Assembly: GCA_019116365.1 (NCBI GenBank)
Contig: DXBT01000010.1
Coordinates: 98,582-162,581, forward strand
Length of the DNA stretch: 64,000 nucleotides
Direction of reading: 5' to 3'
Source of the DNA: Barnesiella merdipullorum
Lineage (GTDB): Bacteria; Bacteroidota; Bacteroidia; Bacteroidales; Barnesiellaceae
Made by a program: the position numbers and the translations under genes. Each line of letters opens with the position of its first letter. Position 1 is the stretch's first letter. Below, piece after piece: positions 25,283 to 33,329 of this stretch. The notes beneath the pieces are model-generated. The model was not told the DNA's origin, did not search any database, and saw only the letters and a list, made by a program, of their open reading frames with translations.

Positions 25283-27229
25283 TTACATATTATACTTTTT
25301 CAACAATTTCAACACTCTCAAGATCTCGCCCACGTTGGCGGCGTAGCTGATGGCGCCTCGACCGGCAAAGGGCGGATTTCCGTCGAACAACTCGGAGATG
25401 GAGCCGATGCAGGTTTGCGACATCTCATCTTCAAAGCCAATGAGCATCCGCTCCAGGAACGACACACCGCTGATACCAAATACCTTGAGGTAGGCTTCGG
25501 CATAAGCGCCCATGAGCCAGGGACGTGCGGGGCCCTGATGGTAGGCATACTCACGTTCGGTTTGCGAACCCACATAGGTGGGGTTATATCCATAGCTCTT
25601 GGGACTGAGCGTGCGGATACCCTTGGGAGTGAGCAACTCGCGAGTAACAACCTCGAGCGCGCGTTTGCGCTGACGCTTGTCGAGCGGCGAATAGTCGAGA
25701 GCCAGGGCAATCAGCATATTGGGTCTTACGCTCCAATCTGACATCGACCCATCTACATAGTCGATGAGGTAGCCATAATCGTTCAGGAAGGTAGCGATAA
25801 AGGTTTCGCCGGCCTTGTCGGCAATCGTGTTCCACTGTTCTACCTTCGAAGCCAAATCCTTATCTTCGGCAAAGAGTGCGGCAGCAAACTTCAGGGCATT
25901 GTACCACAGGGCATTGAACTCTACCAGATAGCCGCTACGCGGGTTCACGGGACGACCGTTGACTACGGCATTCATCCACGAAATAACCCGGTCCTTGCCG
26001 TTGGAGTAGAGCAACCCGTTGTCGTGCAGGAAGAGGTTGGGGTGCTTGCCCTTGATGATGTAGTCGAGAATATCACACACAAAGCGGCCGTACTTCTCAC
26101 GGCAAACCTCCATGCCCTTCTCCTTGGCATAATGATAGACCGTCCAGATGGCCCACAGGGGGATATCGGGCAAATCGAGTTCGCCTATGTTCTCGTCGAG
26201 CTCGCCGGTGGTCATGAAGTGACGCAAGGCTTTCTCCGACGAGTTCATGACATCTTCAAACGTCTGGTCGTCGCCTATGGCCAACGTACAACCCGGCAGG
26301 GCGATGAACTGGTCGCGGGCACGCACCCTGAACCAGGGATAACCGGCCAGCAGGTAGTGCCCCTTCTTCTGTTTGAAGTAGAACTGCTGGGCCGAGTTCT
26401 TCAGGCAGTTATAGAAACTCGAGCGGCACATATGGCGATTGGCCAGCTCCTCTTCATAGGTGCGGGCCATCGAACGCGGTTTGGCTTCGACGGTTCCGGC
26501 CGAGAAGATAATGCTCTCGCCCTTCTTGATGGGAATCTCGAAATAACCGGGCACATAGAGGTCTTCCTGGTAGGGATAGCCTCGCTCCTGGTCCTTGATA
26601 TACTCTATACCCTTGTACCAATGGGGATCGAACACAAACTTGGGCGGCTTGTTGAACTGCATGTACAACCGGGGATATCCCTGATACAGGCAGCAGCTTA
26701 TGCCGTTGGCAACCTCTTCGTAGCGCTGGTCGAGCGCATAGTTTTCCACGCACAGATCGTTGGCATTACGGAAGGCAAGAAACGGACGGAATTGCAAAAT
26801 CGTCGGCGAGTGGGCATCGACGAGCGTATATTTGATCAATATACGGTTCTCGTGCGAGATAAACACTTTCTCCTTGGTCAAAATCACACCGCCCACACGA
26901 TACATTGTCTGGGGTACCGACTCGCAATTAAACTCTCGAATGTACTTGTGCCCGTTGGGGCTGAAGCAATCGCCCTTGTACTTGTGCAAACCCAAGTTGA
27001 ACGCTGCACCGTGCTGAATCACCGTTTCGTCCAGCGACGACAGCATCACATGGTTATCCTTGTCCAGCTCGGGAATAGGAATCACCAGCAACCCGTGTTG
27101 TTTGCGAGTGTTGCAATCGACGATTGTTGTGCAATGATAGGCGCCCGATTTGTTGGTACGCAGCATCTCCTTGGGCAGCGACCATTCGAGGTTTATCATC
27201 AGGTTCTTGTCAAATTTCAGATAACTCAT
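25283..27229 (-). CDS. Amylo-alpha-1,6-glucosidase (glycogen debranching enzyme, GH133-like)
   Basis: 648 residues. The N-terminal GDE_N beta domain has REWLVTN-like context (EWSLPKEMLRTNKSGAYHCTTIVDCNTRKQHGLL). The C-terminal (alpha/alpha)6 barrel GDE_C contains LAGYPWFRVRARDQFIALPG and the terminal active-site region YVGSQTEREYAYHQGPARPWLMGAYAEAYL. It removes alpha-1,6 branches from glycogen. First gene of the operon on the minus strand. A 25-bp element shared with the sugar permease promoter lies about 170-190 nt upstream. Confidence 0.93.
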   Translation of the reverse strand: MSYLKFDKNLMINLEWSLPKEMLRTNKSGAYHCTTIVDCNTRKQHGLLVIPIPELDKDNHVMLSSLDETVIQHGAAFNLGLHKYKGDCFSPNGHKYIREFNCESVPQTMYRVGGVILTKEKVFISHENRILIKYTLVDAHSPTILQFRPFLAFRNANDLCVENYALDQRYEEVANGISCCLYQGYPRLYMQFNKPPKFVFDPHWYKGIEYIKDQERGYPYQEDLYVPGYFEIPIKKGESIIFSAGTVEAKPRSMARTYEEELANRHMCRSSFYNCLKNSAQQFYFKQKKGHYLLAGYPWFRVRARDQFIALPGCTLAIGDDQTFEDVMNSSEKALRHFMTTGELDENIGELDLPDIPLWAIWTVYHYAKEKGMEVCREKYGRFVCDILDYIIKGKHPNLFLHDNGLLYSNGKDRVISWMNAVVNGRPVNPRSGYLVEFNALWYNALKFAAALFAEDKDLASKVEQWNTIADKAGETFIATFLNDYGYLIDYVDGSMSDWSVRPNMLIALALDYSPLDKRQRKRALEVVTRELLTPKGIRTLSPKSYGYNPTYVGSQTEREYAYHQGPARPWLMGAYAEAYLKVFGISGVSFLERMLIGFEDEMSQTCIGSISELFDGNPPFAGRGAISYAANVGEILRVLKLLKKYNM

Positions 27230-27397
27230 ATCTTTCTATTAAAATTCTCTTACTCTCTCTTTTTCACAATTGTATCGGCTCCTTTTCTTCTTGCAAGTTC
27301 TATATCCCCTTGCCCTATTTCAAAGAACCCGAAACAAGCAATTCATATTTGACTCGAATTTAACATATACCGAAATAAAATGCAAACATTTTTCAAC

Positions 27398-27422
27398 CGA
27401 AAAAGGTATGTTCTTAAACATA
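27398..27422. promoter_or_regulatory. Palindromic operator candidate upstream of the glycogen operon
   Basis: The core is ATGTTCTTAAACAT (27408-27421), a near-perfect palindrome. Together with its left flank CGAAAAAGGT it agrees at 23 of 25 positions with 43636-43660, upstream of the sugar permease. Confidence 0.55.
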
Positions 27423-27470
27423 TATTCACAAATGGCAATATATCAGTAGCTTAGAACGGTTATAAAATGA

Positions 27471-27500
27471 AAAAGGTTCCGACCCGAATCGAGACCTTTT
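27471..27500. terminator. A/T-flanked hairpin
   Basis: AAAAGGT (27471-27477) and ACCTTTT (27494-27500) with a 16-nt interior; a weak bidirectional terminator or leader hairpin. Confidence 0.35.
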
Positions 27501-27581
27501 CTCTGTAAAGTTCAACTCTTTTTCCCCGTTTGACAACACATGCAAAATGAAAAGACACAAAAGGTTGCAATTTATAAAAGC

Positions 27582-27619
27582 GTCAAGGGGGAGACATCGG
27601 TCGATGACTCCCCCTTGAC
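27582..27619 (-). terminator. Terminator of marC
   Basis: GTCAAGGGGGAG (27582-27593) and CTCCCCCTTGAC (27608-27619): a 12-bp perfect stem with a 14-nt loop, followed on the minus strand by GCTTTT. Confidence 0.88.
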
Positions 27620-27640
27620 TATAAAGTGGAACAATATGAC

Positions 27641-28237
27641 TTATTTGAATGACTCGAGCGCTACGGCCAGATTCTGCAGGAACATGCGCACCGAGAGGGC
27701 CAGCAGAATGATACCAAAAAACTTGCGCAGCACATACACTCCCGTCTTACCCAACACACGCTCCAGAATATGCACGTTGCGAATGACAATATAAATCACG
27801 ACGATGTTGAGTACCAGGGCTGCCAATATACTGCCCAACCCATAAAGGGCCCGCAACGACAACAGGGTGGTAAACGAACCGGCACCGGCGATGAGCGGGA
27901 ATACGATGGGTACAATCGATGCAGCGCCCTCGGGACCGTCGTTCCTGAAAATTTCGATACCCAGCAGCATCTCAATGGCCATCACAAAGATTACCAACGC
28001 ACCGGCGATGGCAAACGACGAGATATCGACCTGGAACAGCTCGAGTATCATGTTCCCCATAAACAGGAAAGCCAGGAAGGTAATGAGCGAATAGACGGCT
28101 GCCTTCCATGCCACAATGTTATGACCCTTTTGTTTCATGTCGATAATGATAGGGGTGAGACCCGTAATATCGATCACGGCAAACAAAATAATAAATGCAC
28201 TCAGGAAATCCTGAAATTTAAACGACAGTATATCCAT
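27641..28237 (-). CDS. MarC family integral membrane protein
   Basis: 198 residues with six hydrophobic segments. Family features: VIDITGLTPIIIDMKQKG in the first helix pair and PIVFPLIAGAGSFTTLLSL in the middle. MarC was named for its place near the mar locus, but it is not an antibiotic-resistance transporter and its function is unknown. A TAACTTTG -7 element is at 28334-28327 (minus strand). It is divergent from the Crp-family gene. Confidence 0.93.
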   Translation of the reverse strand: MDILSFKFQDFLSAFIILFAVIDITGLTPIIIDMKQKGHNIVAWKAAVYSLITFLAFLFMGNMILELFQVDISSFAIAGALVIFVMAIEMLLGIEIFRNDGPEGAASIVPIVFPLIAGAGSFTTLLSLRALYGLGSILAALVLNIVVIYIVIRNVHILERVLGKTGVYVLRKFFGIILLALSVRMFLQNLAVALESFK

Positions 28238-28326
28238 ATTCCATATAGTTTAGGTGTGTTTATCCTCTTCTTCCAAAAGGGTTCAAAAGCGCTCCTCACT
28301 TGGCTTTGCTCCTTTTCGGGCCGCCG

Positions 28327-28334
28327 CAAAGTTA
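28327..28334 (-). promoter_or_regulatory. -7 element of marC
   Basis: TAACTTTG on the minus strand, about 90 nt upstream of the marC start. Confidence 0.5.
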
Positions 28335-28415
28335 ATGAAAAAAAAAGAAATCAATACTTTCTAAACAAAGAAGATGTTTTAGCATTTCTGACGAAACATA
28401 GTAAAAAAATTTTGT

Positions 28416-28423
28416 TAGTTTTG
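28416..28423 (+). promoter_or_regulatory. -7 element of the Crp-family gene
   Basis: TAGTTTTG, 23 nt before the ATG at 28446. An AAGGAGA purine stretch at 28433-28439 acts as a Shine-Dalgarno, unusual in this phylum. Confidence 0.5.
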
Positions 28424-28445
28424 AAAAATCTAAAGGAGACAGTAT

Positions 28446-29141
28446 ATGGACAGCATGTATGATGTTTTATTACAGCTCCCTATCTTCCAGGGAGTAAGCC
28501 GAAATAAAATATCGGAGTTGATTGAGAAGATGAAATTCCATTTTCTCAAATACCCCGACGGCGAAAAAATCGTTACCTGCGGTGAAGAATGTAATCACTT
28601 GAAATTCCTCATCTCGGGAGAGATAAGATCTGAGCTGGTTACCCAAAACGAAAAGATGAAAATCTCGGAAAAGATACTGGCACCCAACGTCATAGCACCC
28701 GAGCACCTCTTTGGCCGAGATACTTATTTCCCGGCTAACCTCTATGCCGTAGGCACCGTAGGTATCATGCAAATCGAGAAAGCCTCGGTAGTACAGATGC
28801 TACAAGAAGAGCCTATCTTCCTGATTAACCTGTTGAATATTCTTTCCCGGCGGTCTCAAAAAGCGCTCGAAAGTTTCACCTCTTTCTCGTCGAGCGACCT
28901 GAAAGAGCGACTGGCATTTTGGATTCTGAGCCTTACGCAACAGAAATCGACCGATATCCACGTCATCTGCAAACAGAAAGACCTCTACTCTTTCTTTGGG
29001 GTACAGCGATCGGTATTTCTCTCAACGCTCGACCGGCTCAAAGAGGAGGGTATTATCGACTATGACACCAAAGAAATTGTCGTGCTCGACCGTTCCCGCC
29101 TGAAAGATTTACTGCTCAGCTCGAGCCAGGAAGATTTCTAA
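28446..29141 (+). CDS. Crp/Fnr-family transcriptional regulator
   Basis: 231 residues: an N-terminal cyclic-nucleotide-binding-like beta roll (about 15-115), the long dimer helix, and a C-terminal helix-turn-helix (KQKDLYSFFGVQRSVFLSTLDRLKEEG). The FNR cysteine set is absent and the cNMP pocket residues (GE...RxA) are not conserved. It is therefore neither an Fe-S FNR nor a clear cAMP receptor; the ligand is unknown. It stands alone between promoter and terminator. Confidence 0.92.
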   Translation: MDSMYDVLLQLPIFQGVSRNKISELIEKMKFHFLKYPDGEKIVTCGEECNHLKFLISGEIRSELVTQNEKMKISEKILAPNVIAPEHLFGRDTYFPANLYAVGTVGIMQIEKASVVQMLQEEPIFLINLLNILSRRSQKALESFTSFSSSDLKERLAFWILSLTQQKSTDIHVICKQKDLYSFFGVQRSVFLSTLDRLKEEGIIDYDTKEIVVLDRSRLKDLLLSSSQEDF

Positions 29142-29231
29142 CCGGCCTGCCAATCGCATCATAGGCTAAGGGCACTATCGCAGAGACAACCACCTGAAAC
29201 GGAGTCTTGTCAAGCGCCCCAGCCCAGCATA

Positions 29232-29276
29232 ACAAAAGACCCCCAAAAGTCTATTCGACTTTTGGGGGTCTTTTGT
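29232..29276. terminator. Strong bidirectional terminator
   Basis: A 20-bp perfect stem (29232-29251 with 29257-29276) and 5-nt loop. The core is GACCCCCAAAAGTC with T-rich tails on both strands. It separates the convergent Crp-family and sialidase genes. Confidence 0.92.
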
Positions 29277-29321
29277 ATTTCAAACAGTTTCCCGGTCTGT
29301 GCCGGGAAACCGTGCAGAGGT

Positions 29322-32300
29322 TTACTTCTTCACAATGTGGAAGCTCTTCGTACCCTCGGCGGTAGTCACAACCATAATCATGCTACCGGTCGGGAGCGTA
29401 TTGGCCTCGATCGTGTTCTCGCCTTCGGCTACAGCCACGCTCTTGAGCAGACATCCGGCCAAGTCGTAGATGCGAGCCTCACCGGCAGCTGTCGAGAAGA
29501 GGTTGACAGACTGAGTGAACAGCGTGGGATAAACCTTCGTTTGAGCCATCGAGTTCTCTTCAATAGCCGAAGGAATATCTTCAAACTCGGCTGCAATGTC
29601 GAGACTTTCGGCAGGTACATCCACGGTGAGTTTGTTGTCCACCACGTCGGCAGTTCTATCAACCGAGTTGACCATAAGGCTTGCTACCTGATAGTTCTCA
29701 TCGGGGATAAGGGTTATCTCTACCTGCTCGCCAACGATTACCTCGTCGTTGTTGTTGAGCAAAGCATCTTCACCGGCATAGCGAACCTCGATGGTACCAT
29801 TGGCGGGCGAATTGAAAGTCAACACAGCCAAATCTACAGGAGCAGGTTCCACGATATTCATCACGAAGTCGTAGCAACCACCTTTATCGATGTTGTCCAT
29901 AGCCGTGTGGGTATGGCCTTGGTCATCTTTCTTATGCCATGCATCAGTAAACTGAATTCTCAAACGAGTCTCGGCAATCTTGGCATCGGCAGGAACGGTG
30001 ATATTGACCGAGAAATCTTTCATCATGGTATTACCATTGGAGGACAGATTGCTATCTTCAAACGGTTCTTTACCTACTCGCTCGATCATTTCACCCTCGT
30101 CATTGAAGTCGTAGTCGCGGTTCCAATCGGCAAAGAGAACAGCATGACACCAAACCATTTGGGCCGTGCATTGTACACGCAGTGTAAAGGTTTGACCGGC
30201 CTCAACCGTGAAGGGAGCCTCGGTGTCGATAAACACGGTCGAAGGTTTGGACGACTGGCTGTAACTGAGATTGTCAACGGCATCGGTTGTAGTAGCCGAA
30301 GTCACATAACGATTCTCGGTCGAGTGAATCGTACCGGTAGGTTGTTCCCATCCAGTAAGGAAGGTGTAGGTGGCCGAAGCCATCACACTGTTCGACATTC
30401 CCTCTTTCACGGCAATGGCTTTCACCGTTACGGTTTGGTTCAGTGTGATAGGGCCTTCGTAGAGAATCGATTCGGTAGTAGGAGTCGTTCCATCGAGCGT
30501 GTAATAGATTTGAGCATCTTCGGTCTCGGTGGTAATGGTGAGGGTCTGCTCCTCGGTATAGTATCCGCCTTCGAGCGAGAATACGGGAGTAGCTACCGAC
30601 TCCATACCCGACGGTTCGGTATAAGTATCGGCATGGTCGGTGAGCCAGTCGAGCGACACGTTCAAGAAATAGGTACTGTAATTCGTCGTATTGTAGTTCT
30701 CTTCGAGATATACGCCAATGGTCCCATCGTCGAGTATGGCAATCGACGAATAGGCCGAACCGGTAGCGCAAAGCGTCTTCTTCACATCCCAAGTCTTGCC
30801 CTCATCGTAGCTGAGGAAAAGCGATACGTTTTGTCTTTCGGAAGCGTGGTTGGGAACCGTGTGGAGAATACGGTCCTTATCGTAACCGTCGAGTTTCGAG
30901 GTATATCTTACGATGTCGCCGTTGCAGGCAGGCTCGATCATCTCGGGCCACGAACTTACGGTGTTGGTATTCTTCTCGGTCCAGCTGACGGGCTCGGTCT
31001 TGCTGGGCACGTTGTCCGAAATCGTGTAGTAGCGGGCACCTTTCGATTGGCGACGGATACTCATCAAGATGTGGCCGTCGTTCAGCTCTACCACCTTCGA
31101 CTCGTCACCGCCCATCATGGCACTGTTCGATACATTCCAGGTTACACCGTTGTCATTCGAATAAACTACATGGTTGTAGAGGGTATTGCCCGAATCGTGA
31201 CGCATGGCGGCCACAAACATCAGCACACCGTTGCGGGTCTTCAGACCGTTACCGGCAGCGCAGAACGAAGCGGTCCACGAGGCACGCTCGCCACTGAAAA
31301 GTTGGTCGGTAATATCCTCGGGTTCGCTCCAGGATTGACCATTATCGGCACTGCGCGAGATATAGGTTCTGATGCGGTTGGAAGTCGTCGAGGCAAACAA
31401 GCCGTTACCACCGATAAAGATACAGAGCAACTCGTTTTCGGTATTGGTTCTCACGATAGCGGCATCGCCATAACCATGTCCCACGCCCGTACCTTGAGCC
31501 ATGGTTACGGGCTCGGACCAAGTCTTACCATTGTCGGTACTGCGGCGTACCACAATATCGATGTCTTCGGGAATATCGCCCTGATTATATTTACGTTTGT
31601 CGGTAACGGCCACGAGCGAACCATCCCAAGCCGTAATGATACCCGGGATACGATAGGCTACCGAGCTGTAATCGCCGGGAGCGAAGAGCAGTTTGCGAGC
31701 CAACAGGATTTCGCGACTGCCCGTGGTCATGTTGCTCACGGCCTTGGTGTCGAGCATAGTCGGTTTGATAGCGATGCGGTTGCCTTCAGTAGCGTTTTCG
31801 GCAACATCGAATGTTACCCACAGGTATTTGGTTCCTACGGGGCTCGAACCCTCCAGCGTACATTCTACGGTATTACCCTCGGGGACACAAGTACCCAACA
31901 GTTCGGCGCCCGACAGGTTGCGGCTGTCGAACGAGTTTTGGCTGGTCATATAGACCTTGATGGCAGCAATGTCCTGCACGTTGGTGGTACCTGTCAAATC
32001 GAGCGAAAGGTTGCCAAAGGTATAGCTGCTGTCGTCTTGGCCCGTGATGGCTACAACCATCGAAGAGGCGAGTTCATTGGTGTTACCACGACCGGTAAAG
32101 TTGGGATCGGCTTTTGCCGTAACCGAATAGAGAGAGAGGTCGGAACCTACGGGATCGAAGCCTGAGAGGGTGGCGGCATGGCCATGACCACTGATATCGG
32201 GAACAGTTACACCCGATATGCCGGTAAAGTCATAGGCGGCTATGAGGCCTTCGGTATCGGGGCCCACCGTAGCGGTCATATCGGCGGTCACCTCGGCGGC

Positions 32301-32894
32301 AGTCAGCGCCTTGTTCCAGAAACGCACGTTACCCAACTTGCCATCCATCAGGTGCTCAACATCATTGGAAGTGACATTGAAACAGCATCCCATATAGATG
32401 TCGTTGCTGTTGACTACCGTCCACGTGTCGAGGGCATCGTTTTGTTTTTGATTTCCTTGCATACCGTCGCGATAGAGGGTCACGGTATTGTCGGCGCGAT
32501 TGATGACCATAGCCAGGTGCATCCAGGTATCGGTAGTTCCTGTTCCTGCTTTACACCAGTCCGAGAAGATATTACCTCCACCGGGAATAGGTGTATTCAC
32601 GGCATAATACTGGGAACTGGTTTCACCTCCCCACATTTCATAACCTGTGGTTTGAGAGCTTTCGCCCATTACTCGGCGCGATACAAACCGTTGGCCGTTT
32701 ATAAGGGCATCGGCACTTACCCAGCAGGTGATCGAGAAGCTCTTTTCCGAAGTAATATCGAAGTCTTCATGAGAAGGAATCATAGCATATTGATCAGTCC
32801 CATTAAACTCAATATAGCTTTGTGGTTGAGAAAAAGCCGCAGTATAGCTGGTCAATAGCATGACTGCAGGCAGTACATAATTAGTAAACTTCAT
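29322..32894 (-). CDS. Large multidomain secreted sialidase (GH33) with T9SS-type C-terminal domain
   Basis: 1190 residues from the ATG at 32894, which begins a signal peptide (about 1-22). Domains: a LamG/concanavalin-like domain (about 23-225); a BNR-associated beta domain (about 258-395); and the six-bladed sialidase with YRIPG at 414-418 and four Asp boxes (STDNGKTW 452-459, SADNGQSW 515-522, SNDNGVTW 579-586, SYDEGKTW 695-702). A chitobiase/hexosaminidase C-terminal-type domain (about 768-845), a GEVED domain (about 915-1015), an InlB-like beta repeat (about 1020-1105) and a T9SS-like sorting domain (about 1118-1190) follow. It would release sialic acid from host glycans outside the cell. 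No sialic-acid catabolic genes are nearby. Confidence 0.93.
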   Translation of the reverse strand: MKFTNYVLPAVMLLTSYTAAFSQPQSYIEFNGTDQYAMIPSHEDFDITSEKSFSITCWVSADALINGQRFVSRRVMGESSQTTGYEMWGGETSSQYYAVNTPIPGGGNIFSDWCKAGTGTTDTWMHLAMVINRADNTVTLYRDGMQGNQKQNDALDTWTVVNSNDIYMGCCFNVTSNDVEHLMDGKLGNVRFWNKALTAAEVTADMTATVGPDTEGLIAAYDFTGISGVTVPDISGHGHAATLSGFDPVGSDLSLYSVTAKADPNFTGRGNTNELASSMVVAITGQDDSSYTFGNLSLDLTGTTNVQDIAAIKVYMTSQNSFDSRNLSGAELLGTCVPEGNTVECTLEGSSPVGTKYLWVTFDVAENATEGNRIAIKPTMLDTKAVSNMTTGSREILLARKLLFAPGDYSSVAYRIPGIITAWDGSLVAVTDKRKYNQGDIPEDIDIVVRRSTDNGKTWSEPVTMAQGTGVGHGYGDAAIVRTNTENELLCIFIGGNGLFASTTSNRIRTYISRSADNGQSWSEPEDITDQLFSGERASWTASFCAAGNGLKTRNGVLMFVAAMRHDSGNTLYNHVVYSNDNGVTWNVSNSAMMGGDESKVVELNDGHILMSIRRQSKGARYYTISDNVPSKTEPVSWTEKNTNTVSSWPEMIEPACNGDIVRYTSKLDGYDKDRILHTVPNHASERQNVSLFLSYDEGKTWDVKKTLCATGSAYSSIAILDDGTIGVYLEENYNTTNYSTYFLNVSLDWLTDHADTYTEPSGMESVATPVFSLEGGYYTEEQTLTITTETEDAQIYYTLDGTTPTTESILYEGPITLNQTVTVKAIAVKEGMSNSVMASATYTFLTGWEQPTGTIHSTENRYVTSATTTDAVDNLSYSQSSKPSTVFIDTEAPFTVEAGQTFTLRVQCTAQMVWCHAVLFADWNRDYDFNDEGEMIERVGKEPFEDSNLSSNGNTMMKDFSVNITVPADAKIAETRLRIQFTDAWHKKDDQGHTHTAMDNIDKGGCYDFVMNIVEPAPVDLAVLTFNSPANGTIEVRYAGEDALLNNNDEVIVGEQVEITLIPDENYQVASLMVNSVDRTADVVDNKLTVDVPAESLDIAAEFEDIPSAIEENSMAQTKVYPTLFTQSVNLFSTAAGEARIYDLAGCLLKSVAVAEGENTIEANTLPTGSMIMVVTTAEGTKSFHIVKK

Positions 32895-32925
32895 GATATT
32901 ATGTGAATTAATATGAAACGTGGCG

Positions 32926-32933
32926 CAAATATA
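32926..32933 (-). promoter_or_regulatory. -7 element of the sialidase gene
   Basis: TATATTTG on the minus strand (32933-32926), 32 nt upstream of the ATG; the -33 box is not evident. Confidence 0.5.
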
Positions 32934-33256
32934 CAAATATTGCATTTAAAAACTCATATTAAATAAATATTTTTATTATCTGCAAAAATATGTTTTACAA
33001 CACATTCCTTTAAAAATTTAAATATTTCCCAAAAGACATCGCACCTCAATTCCAATTCGAGCTAAAATACAAACGATTAACAAAGATTATCACACCATGC
33101 AATCTTGACCGGCTTTCCCTGCTTGTCCAATTTATCCAAAAGAAAATACATAAAAAGTCTAAACTAAATAAATATCTTTATTATTCCACCCGGCAAGAAC
33201 ATTACCAATATACTCCTATCCCCAAAGTTTCATATACACGTCGATTTCATTTAGCG
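32934..33256. other. A/T-rich intergenic region with a short direct repeat
   Basis: No gene is seen. A 20-bp A/T-rich string, TAAATAAATATTTTTATTAT (32960-32979), recurs with one difference at 33165-33184. The interval separates the sialidase promoter from the PFOR terminator. Confidence 0.5.
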
Positions 33257-33299
33257 ACAAAAAAGAGACCCGGGACCAATCAAGGACCCGGGCCTCTTG
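33257..33299 (-). terminator. Terminator of the PFOR gene
   Basis: AAGAG-A-CCCGGG pairs with CCCGGG-C-CTCTT (about 33263-33298). It is followed on the minus strand by a run of T (complement of 33259-33264). Confidence 0.8.
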
Positions 33300-33329
33300 T
33301 GTTATTGAGCGATTAAACGCTTGCCGTTT

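Larger units (their letters stand above)
27230..27640. other. 411-bp intergenic region: operator candidate and two hairpins
   Basis: Between the marC stop and the glycogen operon. It contains the marC terminator (27582-27619), a second AAAAGGT/ACCTTTT hairpin (27471-27500) and the palindromic element at 27398-27422. AATGTTTG on the minus strand (27390-27383) is the nearest approach to a -7 box. No ORF is seen. Confidence 0.6.

Noticed and set aside
29232..29276. The 20-bp perfect inverted repeat as an insertion-element end
   Set aside because: A 5-nt loop, T tails and position between convergent genes make it a bidirectional terminator.
29262..32165. 967-codon open frame on the plus strand opposite the sialidase
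   Set aside because: It is antisense to a gene with clear domains, has no family likeness, and arises from codon-bias shadowing; the strong terminator stands at its start.
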